NCBI GenBank assembly: GCA_003670475.1 | Contig: QWRJ01000002.1 | Coordinates: forward strand, 1-34,239 | Direction of reading: 5' to 3' | DNA: 34,239 nucleotides | DNA from: Candidatus Limnocylindrus primus | GTDB lineage: Bacteria > Chloroflexota > Limnocylindria > Limnocylindrales > Limnocylindraceae | Shown: positions 8,701-15,342 of the stretch, in pieces | How positions within the stretch are numbered: position 1 is the stretch's first letter | How the letters are laid out: each line of letters begins with the position of its first letter | Made by a program: the position numbers and the translations under genes | The notes under the pieces: generated by a model | Seen by the model: the letters and a program-made list of their open reading frames with translations, nothing else | Database searches by the model: none | What the model was told of the DNA's origin: nothing

Positions 8701-9405
8701 GACCCTGAGGAGATCCGCACGCTTGAGCGCCTCCGTCGCAAGATCGGTCCGCTTGATGCGGGTGGTGCGAGCGTCGCGATTGAGCACCGTGAGCTGCGAG
8801 ATCGGCTTGAGAGCCTTGAGGCGCAGACGGTTGACCTTGATGGCGCGATCGCCAAGGCGTCAGAGCTCATGAACGAGTTGGACAGACTCGTTGAGAGCAC
8901 ATTTGCTGAGCAGTTCACCGCGCTGCAGTCGAGTTTCTCCGCGAACTTCCAACTCCTCTTCGGAGGTGGTGACGCGCAGCTGCGACTCGCTACGGAAGAT
9001 GGCGTACGTCGTCCAGGTGTAGAGATCGATGCCCGGCCACCACTGAAGCGACGACAGCAGCTCTCACTCCTCTCTGGCGGCGAGCGCGCACTCACTGGTG
9101 TCGCACTCCTTCTCGGGATGCTTGCCGTGCGCCCGCTCCCATTCGTAGTGCTTGATGAGGTTGATGCGGCGCTTGATGAGGCGAACGTGACACGATTCGG
9201 TGATGCGATTCGCGAGCTAAGCGAGCGCACCCAGGTCATTGTGATCACGCACAACCGCGGCACTGTTGAGGTGGCAGATAGCCTCTGGGGTGTCACCGCT
9301 GGCGAGGATGCGGCGAGCCGCGTCTTTGGTCTCCGACTCGATGAGGCGAAGAAGATTGCCGACGCTGCCCGTGCTGAGCGTGCGGAGCGCGAGGCGATCC
9401 GTTGA
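5764..9405 (+). CDS. smc: Chromosome segregation protein SMC
   Basis: SMC forms the ATP-driven ring that, with ScpA and ScpB, compacts and segregates the chromosome. The 1213-residue protein has the full family length and order. An N-terminal ATPase head carries FKTFADKT and Walker A GPNGSGKSN (residues 34-42). Two long Ala/Glu/Arg-rich coiled-coil arms (about 170-510 and 690-1010) flank a hinge at about 515-670. The C-terminal head carries signature LSLLSGGERAL (about 1100-1110), Walker B FVVLDEVDAALDE and the switch ITHNRGT. GTG at 5764 overlaps rnc, and the stop overlaps the TTG start of ftsY (TTGA). scpA and scpB are not in this window. The coiled coils are unusually Ala- and Arg-rich, consistent with the high GC content. 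Confidence 0.98.
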   Translation: MSRLRLREVRLSGFKTFADKTTIAFTPGITAIVGPNGSGKSNIVDALRWALGEAGRGIRSKRVDEVIFAGSEKRRQLGLAEVSLSIANDDGLFDLPFTEIEIARRADRGGGQEYLLNRERVRLRDLNELLDGAGLAENGLLFIGQGAVDQALSLRAEERRALVEEFAGTARHERRRARAESEMKEATENRARVEEILAALRPQERRLATLARQEAGRDELLSEAVDWIATLGAQRSGWFTTRRLQSRTRLSEVSAELATVREALRSADGEAQVRRVRLAEARLALEAARQQLEAARATREAAERNRARSDAEAAAVQRDTERLSAEVAAAEREVFAVEQIRATPAPAADAEAAAALELLDADLATARRELRALSGEGSSEAASGQSLLRAERSRSSELAETEARILRSEAEIEAVEADHSAEELIAATGRRDTAAAAYTEVASRLERATAAVTAAEAAEAKARALVGDRDSAARAAEAESATLQGRLSALEARRTALQERALARAARAIGGRSLLAGVEIREEGRSAVLAALGALARGFIVDRSGATLLDDEQGALLIEGVTQAAIADHPTLPRLSGEIINDPDGVLQRILAGVAVAPSVASALDALQDLPAGGLIVTRGGAVIRAGGLVTRETESEDALLDTEATRLAGELERRSAASAALRAEANAEDGRLAEAVKGALASRAADLAARSAMRSAADLRAEAERDLAAAMRKSADREARLHHLTETLRSLRARRDQLQTSAQGTTGSGGAAQEWQDRIRELTERRGVISAAVEADRQALRTWEIARARGDASVAAATARIARAAEERGALESRSAALQVERSDLIGRSEAAQVAVAERERLVQTLAEQQEAIERESAADEERKRTLRGREGHLDEALRPLERDAQGLEFEYERLIEELSGDLAAFGRRLADDARIAAGIPAHLRTSVADPAEGELADAVGSDNNAAREAIAREQAVALLEHWGTAAGRGGAGAPSAPDPEEIRTLERLRRKIGPLDAGGASVAIEHRELRDRLESLEAQTVDLDGAIAKASELMNELDRLVESTFAEQFTALQSSFSANFQLLFGGGDAQLRLATEDGVRRPGVEIDARPPLKRRQQLSLLSGGERALTGVALLLGMLAVRPLPFVVLDEVDAALDEANVTRFGDAIRELSERTQVIVITHNRGTVEVADSLWGVTAGEDAASRVFGLRLDEAKKIADAARAERAEREAIR

Positions 9406-10316
9406 AGCTCGCCTTCTGGCGCAAATCGACAAAGGAAGAGCAGAGCAGCATCAGCGCCGCAACCGCCCCCTCTGCTGGCGGCATCATTCAGGCGCTTCGC
9501 CGTTCGCTCGCCCCTGAGCCAGACTGGAGCGCCCTGGAAGAGGCGTTGATTCTGAGCGATGCCGGAACCGCAACGGCGCGCGCGATCATCGCAGACGCAC
9601 AGGAGATTCGTGATGGTGACGGCCACGCGCGGCTCCGCACGGCACTGATGCGGTTGATGCAAGAAGAGGGGGATCGCTCAGCGGCTACCGAGGCGGAGAT
9701 CGAGGTGATCCTCCTTGTTGGCGTCAATGGGGCAGGGAAGACCACCTCTGCAGCAAAGCTCGCTGCGCGTGCGAAGGCGGCGGGTGGCCAGCCGCTCCTT
9801 GTCGCTGCCGATACCTTTCGGGCGGCGGCGATCGAACAGTTGCGACTCCTCGCCGAGCGAGAGGGCGTTGAAATCATTGAGGGTCGGCCAGGCGGCGATC
9901 CGTCAGCGGCAATTCACGATGCACTCACTGCGGCAAGCGCGCGAAAGCTTCAGCCGGTGATCATTGATACCGCTGGGCGCATGCAGACGAAGAGCGGGCT
10001 GATGGAAGAACTCTCCAAGATGCGCCGTGTGATCGGAAAGCTCGCCCCTGAGGCAAAGGTTGAAGTGCTGTTGATTCTGGACGCTACAGCTGGGCAGAAC
10101 GGACTCGCGCAGGCGAAGGGGTTTGATCGAGCGGCGGGCGTTGACGGTGTGATCCTCACGAAGTTGGATGCTGGTGCACGTGGTGGCGTGGCGCTCTCTG
10201 TGCGCCGTGAACTGTCACTCCCTGTGCGCTGGGTTGGCGTGGGTGAACGCGGCACCGACCTACTCCCGTTTGATGCCGCCGCCTATGTTGCTGGCCTACT
10301 CGGTGAGGGTGCCTAG
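9402..10316 (+). CDS. ftsY: Signal recognition particle receptor FtsY
   Basis: FtsY docks the ribosome-SRP complex at the membrane and reciprocally activates GTP hydrolysis with Ffh. The 304-residue protein is a short form with no long acidic A domain. The N-terminus KLAFWRKSTKEE could form an amphipathic membrane-binding helix. The N domain covers about 25-95. The G domain shows GVNGAGKTTSAAKLA (G1), ADTFRAAAIEQL, DTAGRMQTKSGLMEEL (G3) and TKLDAGARGG (G4), ending with the FtsY-type GVGERGTDLLPF. TTG at 9402 overlaps the smc stop. It faces the MFS gene convergently across 32 bases without a visible terminator. Confidence 0.97.
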   Translation: MKLAFWRKSTKEEQSSISAATAPSAGGIIQALRRSLAPEPDWSALEEALILSDAGTATARAIIADAQEIRDGDGHARLRTALMRLMQEEGDRSAATEAEIEVILLVGVNGAGKTTSAAKLAARAKAAGGQPLLVAADTFRAAAIEQLRLLAEREGVEIIEGRPGGDPSAAIHDALTAASARKLQPVIIDTAGRMQTKSGLMEELSKMRRVIGKLAPEAKVEVLLILDATAGQNGLAQAKGFDRAAGVDGVILTKLDAGARGGVALSVRRELSLPVRWVGVGERGTDLLPFDAAAYVAGLLGEGA

Positions 10317-10348
10317 GGGCGAGTCGCAGCGGAGCGAGTATTGGATCG

Positions 10349-11653
10349 CTAGCGCGCCTGAGGGAGTTCGCTGATCCGTTTAACGCGACCGAGGCGGGTC
10401 ACGGCAATGGCGAGGCCGGCAACGATTGAAGCGGCTGCACCAGCGAAGAGTGCAGTGCCACTCCCAGCGATAGAGCTTCCGAGCGCACCACCAAGAAGGA
10501 TTCCAGCGAGCCGCCCAAGGATGCTGATCCCTTCAAATGCCGCATTGGCGCGACCCTGGAGCGCATCTGGAAGGACACGCCCGCGGATCGCCCCCTGATT
10601 CGCCTCCCATACCGTCTCAAAGCCATCACTGAGTAACTGATGCGCGATGAGGAGTGCGATGCCAAGGACTGATGCGGCAGGCGCAAGTGGGACAAGTGCA
10701 AGGCCAACACCGACGATGATCAGGCTGACGCTGATGGCGCGGCCAGTGCCGAGTGCTCGAGAGATGCGCTCGGTGAACACCCCTCCCATGTACGACGCGA
10801 TCCCACCCGTCGCGATCACGAACCCGATCGCCTCTGCGGGGAGGTCGAGCGTTCGGGCGACATAAATCATGTACGCGGAGCGGAAGAGGCCGAAGTAGAG
10901 ACCGATCGCCGCGCTTGTGCCGAGCAGCGGTCGCAGGATGGGGATCGCCCACGTCTTTGCGAAGCCCTCACGTGCCTCAGTAATGAAGCTCCGCCGCTGG
11001 CGCGCTGTAGGGAGGCGAGGCTCACGGACGCGCAGCGCGGTGATAAGGAGTGCCGAGACGATATACGTGATGGCGTCAACGCCGATCGCCGCTGGGCCCC
11101 CGATGGTGCCGATCAGAATGCCAGCGCTGCCGAAGCCGAAGAACTCTGCTGCGCCGCGGATCCCGAGCACGCGGGCGAGCACGGCGCGGAGCTGTGGTGC
11201 TGGCACGAGCCCGGCCAGGTAGCTGCGCTCGGCAATATCGAAGGCGGTGGCGCACATGCCACTGAGAGCGCTCACGGCGATCAGATGCGCGAGCGTGACG
11301 CCGCCAAAGAGTGCTGCGGCGAGCGGGATGCTGCCAAGAAGCAGCGCGCGAATCAGATCGGTGCCGATAAGTACGGGCCGGCGTGGGAGTCGGTCAATCC
11401 AGACGCCAGCGACCTGGCTGATCAGTGCGGCTGCGATCAGGTCGACTGCGGCGAGAAGTGCCGCCTCTGCAGGGGAGATCTGTAGGCCGATGATCGCGAG
11501 GAGGGGGAGTGCCGCGCGCGTGATGAACGAGCCGAAGGTAGAGACAGCCTGCGCCCCGATCAAATAGCGCACATCGCGCTGGATGCCCACAGCTGCTGCA
11601 GTCGGGCGAGGGATCGGTGCGGGCTTCCTCTGACTCACGCATGCAGCGTACAC
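10349..11653 (-). CDS. Major facilitator superfamily transporter, likely exporter
   Basis: This is the only reverse-strand gene in the window, a 434-residue integral membrane protein. The pattern of ~10-12 hydrophobic segments, with a loop motif GVWIDRLPRRPVLIG (family A-motif-like GxxxDRxxRR) between segments 2 and 3 and a longer charged central loop near residue 225, fits the MFS_3/EntS-type exporter group. The substrate cannot be read from sequence. It interrupts the usual smc-ftsY-ffh array, suggesting insertion into a conserved cluster. The start is uncertain: GTG at 11653 leaves only 8 bases to ffh, while a GTG at 11590 would shorten the protein by 21 residues. Neither has a clear Shine-Dalgarno site. 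Base composition resembles the neighbours, so recent foreign origin is not evident. Confidence 0.85.
   Translation of the reverse strand: MYAACVSQRKPAPIPRPTAAAVGIQRDVRYLIGAQAVSTFGSFITRAALPLLAIIGLQISPAEAALLAAVDLIAAALISQVAGVWIDRLPRRPVLIGTDLIRALLLGSIPLAAALFGGVTLAHLIAVSALSGMCATAFDIAERSYLAGLVPAPQLRAVLARVLGIRGAAEFFGFGSAGILIGTIGGPAAIGVDAITYIVSALLITALRVREPRLPTARQRRSFITEAREGFAKTWAIPILRPLLGTSAAIGLYFGLFRSAYMIYVARTLDLPAEAIGFVIATGGIASYMGGVFTERISRALGTGRAISVSLIIVGVGLALVPLAPAASVLGIALLIAHQLLSDGFETVWEANQGAIRGRVLPDALQGRANAAFEGISILGRLAGILLGGALGSSIAGSGTALFAGAAASIVAGLAIAVTRLGRVKRISELPQAR
11648..11653 (+). promoter_or_regulatory. Possible -10 box for a leaderless ffh transcript
   Basis: TACACT lies eight bases before the ffh ATG at 11662, so transcription from it would begin at or next to the start codon. 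No Shine-Dalgarno sequence precedes the ATG, which fits a leaderless mRNA. There is no good -35, and the site overlaps the proposed start of the divergent MFS gene, so the call is tentative. Confidence 0.3.
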
Positions 11654-11661
11654 TCTTGATC

Positions 11662-13080
11662 ATGTTTGATGCGCTAGGAAGTCGCCTTCGCGCCTCGCTG
11701 CAGCGACTCGGCGGGAAGGGTCGCATCAGTGAGGCTGACCTAGAAGCCGGCCTCGCTGAGATTCGCGGTGCGCTCCTTGACGCAGATGTTGCCCTCCCTG
11801 TAACGACGCAGCTTGTTGATGCGATGCGCACACGCGCCGTGGGTGATGGGATCGTGGGCGGGCTTGGTGCTGGCGATCGACTTGTCAGCGTTGTACATGG
11901 CGCTCTTACCGAAGCACTTGGTGGGTCAGGCCGTGAGCTTGATTTGCGCGAGCGCCCGGCGAGTATTCTGTTGCTTGGCCTACAGGGAGCAGGGAAGACC
12001 ACCACCGCCGCAAAGCTCGCGCTCCGACTGCAGCGAGAGGGGAGGCGGCCACTCCTTGTGGCTGCTGACCCACGCCGCCCCGCCGCAGCAGAGCAGTTGG
12101 CGCTACTCGGTGAAGCCGTCGGTATTCCAGTTCATCGAGAGCCGATCGGAACCCCAGTTGCAGAGATCGGCCGACGTGCGCTTGAGTCGGCGCGTCGGCT
12201 CGGTCGAGACCTTCTAATCATTGACTCGTCTGGTAGGACAACACTCGACGATGAGTTGATGCAGGAGTTGCGCGACCTGCGTGAAGCGGTACAGCCGCGC
12301 GAGCGCATCCTCGTCCTTGACGCGGCGACTGGACAGCAGGCGCTCGCCGTTGCTGAGGGTTTCAAGCGCGCCGCAGACCCGACCGGTCTGATCCTTGCGA
12401 AGCTCGACGGTGATGCGCGTGGCGGCGCCGCTCTCTCCATCGCTGGTGGCGCTGGCATTCCCGTGCTCTTCATCGGCACTGGTGAACGACCAGAGGCGCT
12501 TGAACGCTTCCATCCTGATCGCATCGCGGGTCGCATCCTGGAGATGGGTGACCTTGCAACACTCGCCGAGATCGTTCGCGATGCTGGTGGTGACGTTACG
12601 GCGGCACCAGCAGTGCGCCTCAACGCCAAGGGACGGCCGCCAGAGATGAGCTTCACCGATCTGCTCGATCAGTTGCGACAGATCTCATCAATGGGACCGA
12701 TCGGTCAAGTGATGAAGATGATCCCTGGGATGGGCGGAGCGGCGCAGCAGGCGGAGGAGGCGGTTGCGGGAGGCGAGTTGAAGCGGGCTGAGGCGATCAT
12801 CCTCTCGATGACACCGATCGAGCGCAACGAGCCGGCGCTGCTGACGATTCCGCGCCGCCGCCGCATTGCCGAGGGGGCTGGGCGCAGCATTGAGGAGGTC
12901 AATCGGCTGGTGAAGCGCCTCGAAGAGATTCGCCTCCTGATGCGGCGCGCAGGGGGGATGGACCCCGCTCGCCTCGCCGCTGGCGGTGCTGGGCTCCCAG
13001 GGAAGCACTCAGGGGGCTACATCCGCCCCAAGGAGGATCGGAAGGCGAAGAAGGCCCGTCGCAAGGGGGGCCGCCGCTAG
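11662..13080 (+). CDS. ffh: Signal recognition particle protein Ffh
   Basis: Ffh binds 4.5S/SRP RNA and signal sequences of nascent membrane proteins and delivers them to FtsY. ATG 11662 gives MFDALGSRLRASLQRLGG, the standard N-terminus, and a 472-residue protein. The frame extends to 11617 without conservation. The NG domain has GLQGAGKTTTAAKLA (residues 106-120), ADPRRPAAAEQL and KLDGDARGGAAL. The M domain begins near GRPPEMSFTDLLDQL and includes MIPGMGG and RRRRIAEGAGRS. Two G-motif departures are visible: DTAGR is DSSGR, and TKLD is AKLD. The basic C-terminal tail (KKARRKGGRR) is ordinary. Expression may be from a promoter directly before the ATG. Confidence 0.97.
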   Translation: MFDALGSRLRASLQRLGGKGRISEADLEAGLAEIRGALLDADVALPVTTQLVDAMRTRAVGDGIVGGLGAGDRLVSVVHGALTEALGGSGRELDLRERPASILLLGLQGAGKTTTAAKLALRLQREGRRPLLVAADPRRPAAAEQLALLGEAVGIPVHREPIGTPVAEIGRRALESARRLGRDLLIIDSSGRTTLDDELMQELRDLREAVQPRERILVLDAATGQQALAVAEGFKRAADPTGLILAKLDGDARGGAALSIAGGAGIPVLFIGTGERPEALERFHPDRIAGRILEMGDLATLAEIVRDAGGDVTAAPAVRLNAKGRPPEMSFTDLLDQLRQISSMGPIGQVMKMIPGMGGAAQQAEEAVAGGELKRAEAIILSMTPIERNEPALLTIPRRRRIAEGAGRSIEEVNRLVKRLEEIRLLMRRAGGMDPARLAAGGAGLPGKHSGGYIRPKEDRKAKKARRKGGRR

Positions 13081-13118
13081 CCTCAGGCGCCCCAGATGCG
13101 CAGGTCACCCTGAGCGGC

Positions 13119-13124
13119 TACTAT
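13119..13124 (+). promoter_or_regulatory. Possible -10 box upstream of rpsP
   Basis: TACTAT at 13119-13124 is a good -10 match in the 118-base ffh-rpsP gap, about 75 bases before the rpsP start. No convincing -35 accompanies it. The gap also holds a weak inverted repeat, ACCCC/GGGGT, followed by TTATT near 13137-13160. Confidence 0.3.
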
Positions 13125-13198
13125 CCCCAGACACACACCCCATCGCTTCGGGGTTATTCGCCTTGGCGACCGCCAGGCACACGGAGGAAACGACACGA

Positions 13199-13750
13199 AT
13201 GAGCGTTCGAATCAGGTTGACACGAGTCGGAGCAACAGGACAGCCGTCATACCGCGTTGTCGCAACTGATCGCCGCCGCGCGCGCGACGGGCGTTCGCTT
13301 GAGACGCTCGGCCACTACAACCCGCGCACTGAGCCAATGACACTCGTCCTCGACCTTCCAAAGGTTGATGCGTGGATTACAAAGGGTGCGCTCCCATCAG
13401 AGGTTGTTGGGAAGCTGATCGCAAAGGCTCGCGCCGGTGGTCTGCACCCTGGCGGAAAGACTGGAGCAAAGGCTGCCGAGAAGGGCTACACCGCCCCAGG
13501 CACTCGCCCAGTTGTTGAAGAAGAGACCGTTGTCGTTGAGGCCGCACCAGAGGCTGTAGCAGAAGCTGCGCCAGAGGTTGCCGCCGAAGCTGCATCAGAG
13601 GCTCCAGCTGAACTCGCTGCGGAAGCCGCCGCAGAGGTCGCAACGGAAGAGGCTGCGGATGCTGTTGCTGACGCAGCTCCAGAAGTTGTCGCAGAAGTTG
13701 TCGCCGAAGCTGCACCGGCAGAGGCCGCTGCGCCAGCTGAGGAGGCATAG
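13199..13750 (+). CDS. rpsP: 30S ribosomal protein bS16 with long Ala/Glu tail
   Basis: bS16 is an assembly protein of the small subunit body. Residues 1-82 match the family: VRIRLTRVGATGQPSYRVV, then DRRRARDGRSLETLGHYNP and a C-terminal segment around DAWITKGALPSEVV. The protein is 183 residues, about twice the usual length. Residues ~105-183 form a low-complexity extension of Ala, Glu, Val and Pro (repeated EAAPE- and VAEAA-like units) with almost no Lys or Arg. ATG 13199 is preceded by a strong GGAGGAAA site. khpA begins on the last base of the stop codon, the standard rpsP-khpA-rimM-trmD-rplS order. A similar tail occurs on bL19 in the same cluster. Confidence 0.95.
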   Translation: MSVRIRLTRVGATGQPSYRVVATDRRRARDGRSLETLGHYNPRTEPMTLVLDLPKVDAWITKGALPSEVVGKLIAKARAGGLHPGGKTGAKAAEKGYTAPGTRPVVEEETVVVEAAPEAVAEAAPEVAAEAASEAPAELAAEAAAEVATEEAADAVADAAPEVVAEVVAEAAPAEAAAPAEEA

Positions 13751-13983
13751 TGGCCGCAGCACAGCTTGTTGAGTACGTCGCAAAGTCACTCGCTGACAAT
13801 CCTGACGGCGTCAGCGTTGAGGTTGAAGAGGATGGCGATGCCATCGTCCTGCGACTGATCGTTGACGAAGATGACATGGGGCGAGTGATTGGCCGCAACG
13901 GCAGCATCGCCAAGGCCTTGCGCAGCCTGCTCAAGGTGATCTCCAATCGCACCGGAGAGAACTACGTCCTCGAAATCGGCTGA
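13750..13983 (+). CDS. khpA: KH-domain RNA-binding protein KhpA
   Basis: KhpA is a small KH-domain RNA-binding protein, often partnered with KhpB/Jag, and linked to cell-size control and small-RNA binding in Gram-positive bacteria. The 77-residue product is one KH domain: LVEYVAKSLADNPDGVSV at the N-terminus, then DDMGRVIGRNGSIAKALRSL with the GxxG loop IGRNG. The GTG start at 13750 shares one base with the rpsP stop and lies right after GGAGG. The position between rpsP and rimM is the family's usual location. Regulation in this organism is unknown. Confidence 0.92.
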   Translation: MAAAQLVEYVAKSLADNPDGVSVEVEEDGDAIVLRLIVDEDDMGRVIGRNGSIAKALRSLLKVISNRTGENYVLEIG

Positions 13984-14011
13984 CGCGGTTCGCGACCTTC
14001 GCGTCGCGCAG

Positions 14012-14545
14012 GTGCGTGGCATCCGCGGGCTCGACGGTACGCTTCGGCTGGAGATCCTCACCGACCATCCTGATGAGCGCTTTGTCGTGGGCACTCGCCT
14101 ACAAGTCGAAGGGGCTGAGCGCGAGTTGACGCTCACTGAGTGGATGCCCGCTTCGCCTGGCGCGTTTGCAAAATTCGCCGAGATCGTTGATCGCGGAACT
14201 GCGCAGGTCCTTGTTGGTTCCTACCTCTCCGCAACGCTCGCAGCCGAACCTGGTGAGCCTGGGCGCGTCTATTGGGACGAGATTGTTGGCGTTGAGGTGC
14301 GCGATCCAGCGGGTGAACTGATCGGGACGATCACTGACTGCTATCGCGCTGGCGGCGCAGAGGTCTACATCCTGCGCACCCCAGATGGTGGCGAGATGGA
14401 TCTCCCCTCCGTCGCCTCAATCATCGTGACATTCAAGCCCCGCGAAGGGATCATCGTTGCGAACATTGCAGGATCAGAGTTGACCGTCCGTACACCAAAG
14501 CGCGTCCGTACCCCACGCCCACCAAACCCGGTGCGCACCAAATGA
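14012..14545 (+). CDS. rimM: Ribosome maturation factor RimM (start uncertain)
   Basis: RimM assists 30S head maturation by binding uS19. The protein has the RimM N-terminal barrel, with GIRGLDGTLRLEILTD and DERFVVGTRL, and a C-terminal PRC barrel including YWDEIVGVEVRD, DLPSVASIIV and KPREGIIV. GTG 14012 is the first conventional start, giving 177 residues. However, family-like sequence (DLRVAQ just before VRGIRG) continues upstream in the same frame to a stop at 13937-13939, with no ATG, GTG or TTG. An ATC at 13946 has an AGGTGATC Shine-Dalgarno-like match just before it, inside khpA. The stop overlaps trmD by four bases. The function call is firm; the start is not. Confidence 0.88.
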   Translation: MRGIRGLDGTLRLEILTDHPDERFVVGTRLQVEGAERELTLTEWMPASPGAFAKFAEIVDRGTAQVLVGSYLSATLAAEPGEPGRVYWDEIVGVEVRDPAGELIGTITDCYRAGGAEVYILRTPDGGEMDLPSVASIIVTFKPREGIIVANIAGSELTVRTPKRVRTPRPPNPVRTK

Positions 14546-15261
14546 GCTCCGGGGAAGCAGCGTTGCGCATCGATGTCGTCTCGCTCTTCCCTGAAACGGT
14601 GCGTGCTGCACTGGCAGCGAGCATCCCCGCTCGCGCCGTTGAGCGCGGTCTCGCCGAACTGAAGGTTCACGATCTCCGGGAGTGGGGGATTGGGAAGCAT
14701 CGCGCCGTGGACGATGAGCCATACGGTGGTGGTGCCGGGATGCTGATGCGACCAGAGCCGCTCGTTGACGCCATTGAGGCGCTACGGGGCGAGAAGAGCA
14801 CCGTGATCCTGTTGGACGCCGGCGGTGAGCGGTTGAAGCAGGCACGTGTTCGGAGCCTTGCGACAGACGGACACCTGATCATCCTCTGCGGTCGCTACGA
14901 AGGGGTAGATGACCGCGTGCGGACCTATGTCGACCTTGAGCTCAGCATCGGCGACTTTGTCCTCTCTGGCGGTGAGCCCGCTGCCATCGTGCTCTGCGAT
15001 GCGCTCCTCCGCCTCGTCCCGGGCGCGATTGATGCCGCATCACTGGAGGAGGAGTCCTTCTCGTCAAACCTTCTTGAGTACCCGCAGTACACGCGACCCG
15101 CTGAGTTCCGTGGTGCTGCCGTTCCCGAGATCCTCCTCTCCGGCAACCACGCCGCGGTGGCTGCCTGGCGGCAGGAGCAGTCGCGCCAGCGGACCGCCAA
15201 GCGCCGCCCAGACCTCCTCCGCCCAGAGGGGGGTCGAGCCGGTTCCGAGCGGGGCGAGTAG
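14542..15261 (+). CDS. trmD: tRNA (guanine(37)-N1)-methyltransferase TrmD
   Basis: TrmD methylates G37 next to the anticodon of several tRNAs, preventing +1 frameshifting. The 239-residue SPOUT-fold protein has the expected length and motifs: DDEPYGGGAGMLM, ILCGRYEGVDDRV, SIGDFVLSGGEPA (the knotted SAM-binding region), LEYPQYTRP and the C-terminal RRPDLLRP. ATG 14542 overlaps the rimM stop. rplS follows after 81 bases that hold a possible promoter and hairpin. The sequence is fully intact. Confidence 0.97.
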   Translation: MSSGEAALRIDVVSLFPETVRAALAASIPARAVERGLAELKVHDLREWGIGKHRAVDDEPYGGGAGMLMRPEPLVDAIEALRGEKSTVILLDAGGERLKQARVRSLATDGHLIILCGRYEGVDDRVRTYVDLELSIGDFVLSGGEPAAIVLCDALLRLVPGAIDAASLEEESFSSNLLEYPQYTRPAEFRGAAVPEILLSGNHAAVAAWRQEQSRQRTAKRRPDLLRPEGGRAGSERGE

Positions 15262-15282
15262 CGCGCCTAGCCACCTCGAGCC

Positions 15283-15310
15283 CCTGTGCTATCCTCCCGC
15301 TTCGCACAGG
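15283..15310 (+). promoter_or_regulatory. Inverted repeat upstream of rplS
   Basis: CCTGTGC at 15283-15289 is an exact inverted repeat of GCACAGG at 15304-15310, around a 14-base loop. It overlaps the proposed rplS -10 box and likely +1. It could be an operator, part of a leader structure in longer transcripts, or chance. There is no T tract, so it is not an intrinsic terminator. Confidence 0.35.
15287..15295 (+). promoter_or_regulatory. Extended -10 promoter element for rplS
   Basis: TGCTATCCT fits the extended -10 pattern TGnTAnnnT seen before several genes in this window. It lies in the trmD-rplS gap, 47 bases before the rplS ATG. No clear -35 is present. Confidence 0.4.
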
Positions 15311-15342
15311 CAGGACCTCTGCCGAAGAGCCACGGAGACAAA

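Noticed and set aside
7992-9662. Long reverse-strand reading frame (over 500 codons) opposite smc
   Set aside because: It mirrors the Ala/Glu/Arg-rich coding sequence of smc, has Arg/Ser low-complexity translation and no family motifs; high GC creates long antisense frames.
13137-13165. Possible terminator between ffh and rpsP (ACCCC/GGGGT then TTATT)
   Set aside because: The five-pair stem with an eight-base loop and a poor T tract is too weak to call.
13960-13990. RF2-like programmed +1 frameshift joining khpA to rimM at GGC TGA C
   Set aside because: The TGAC context resembles the prfB site, but GGC is not slippery in the +1 direction, there is no well-placed internal Shine-Dalgarno sequence, and KhpA and RimM are separate proteins elsewhere.
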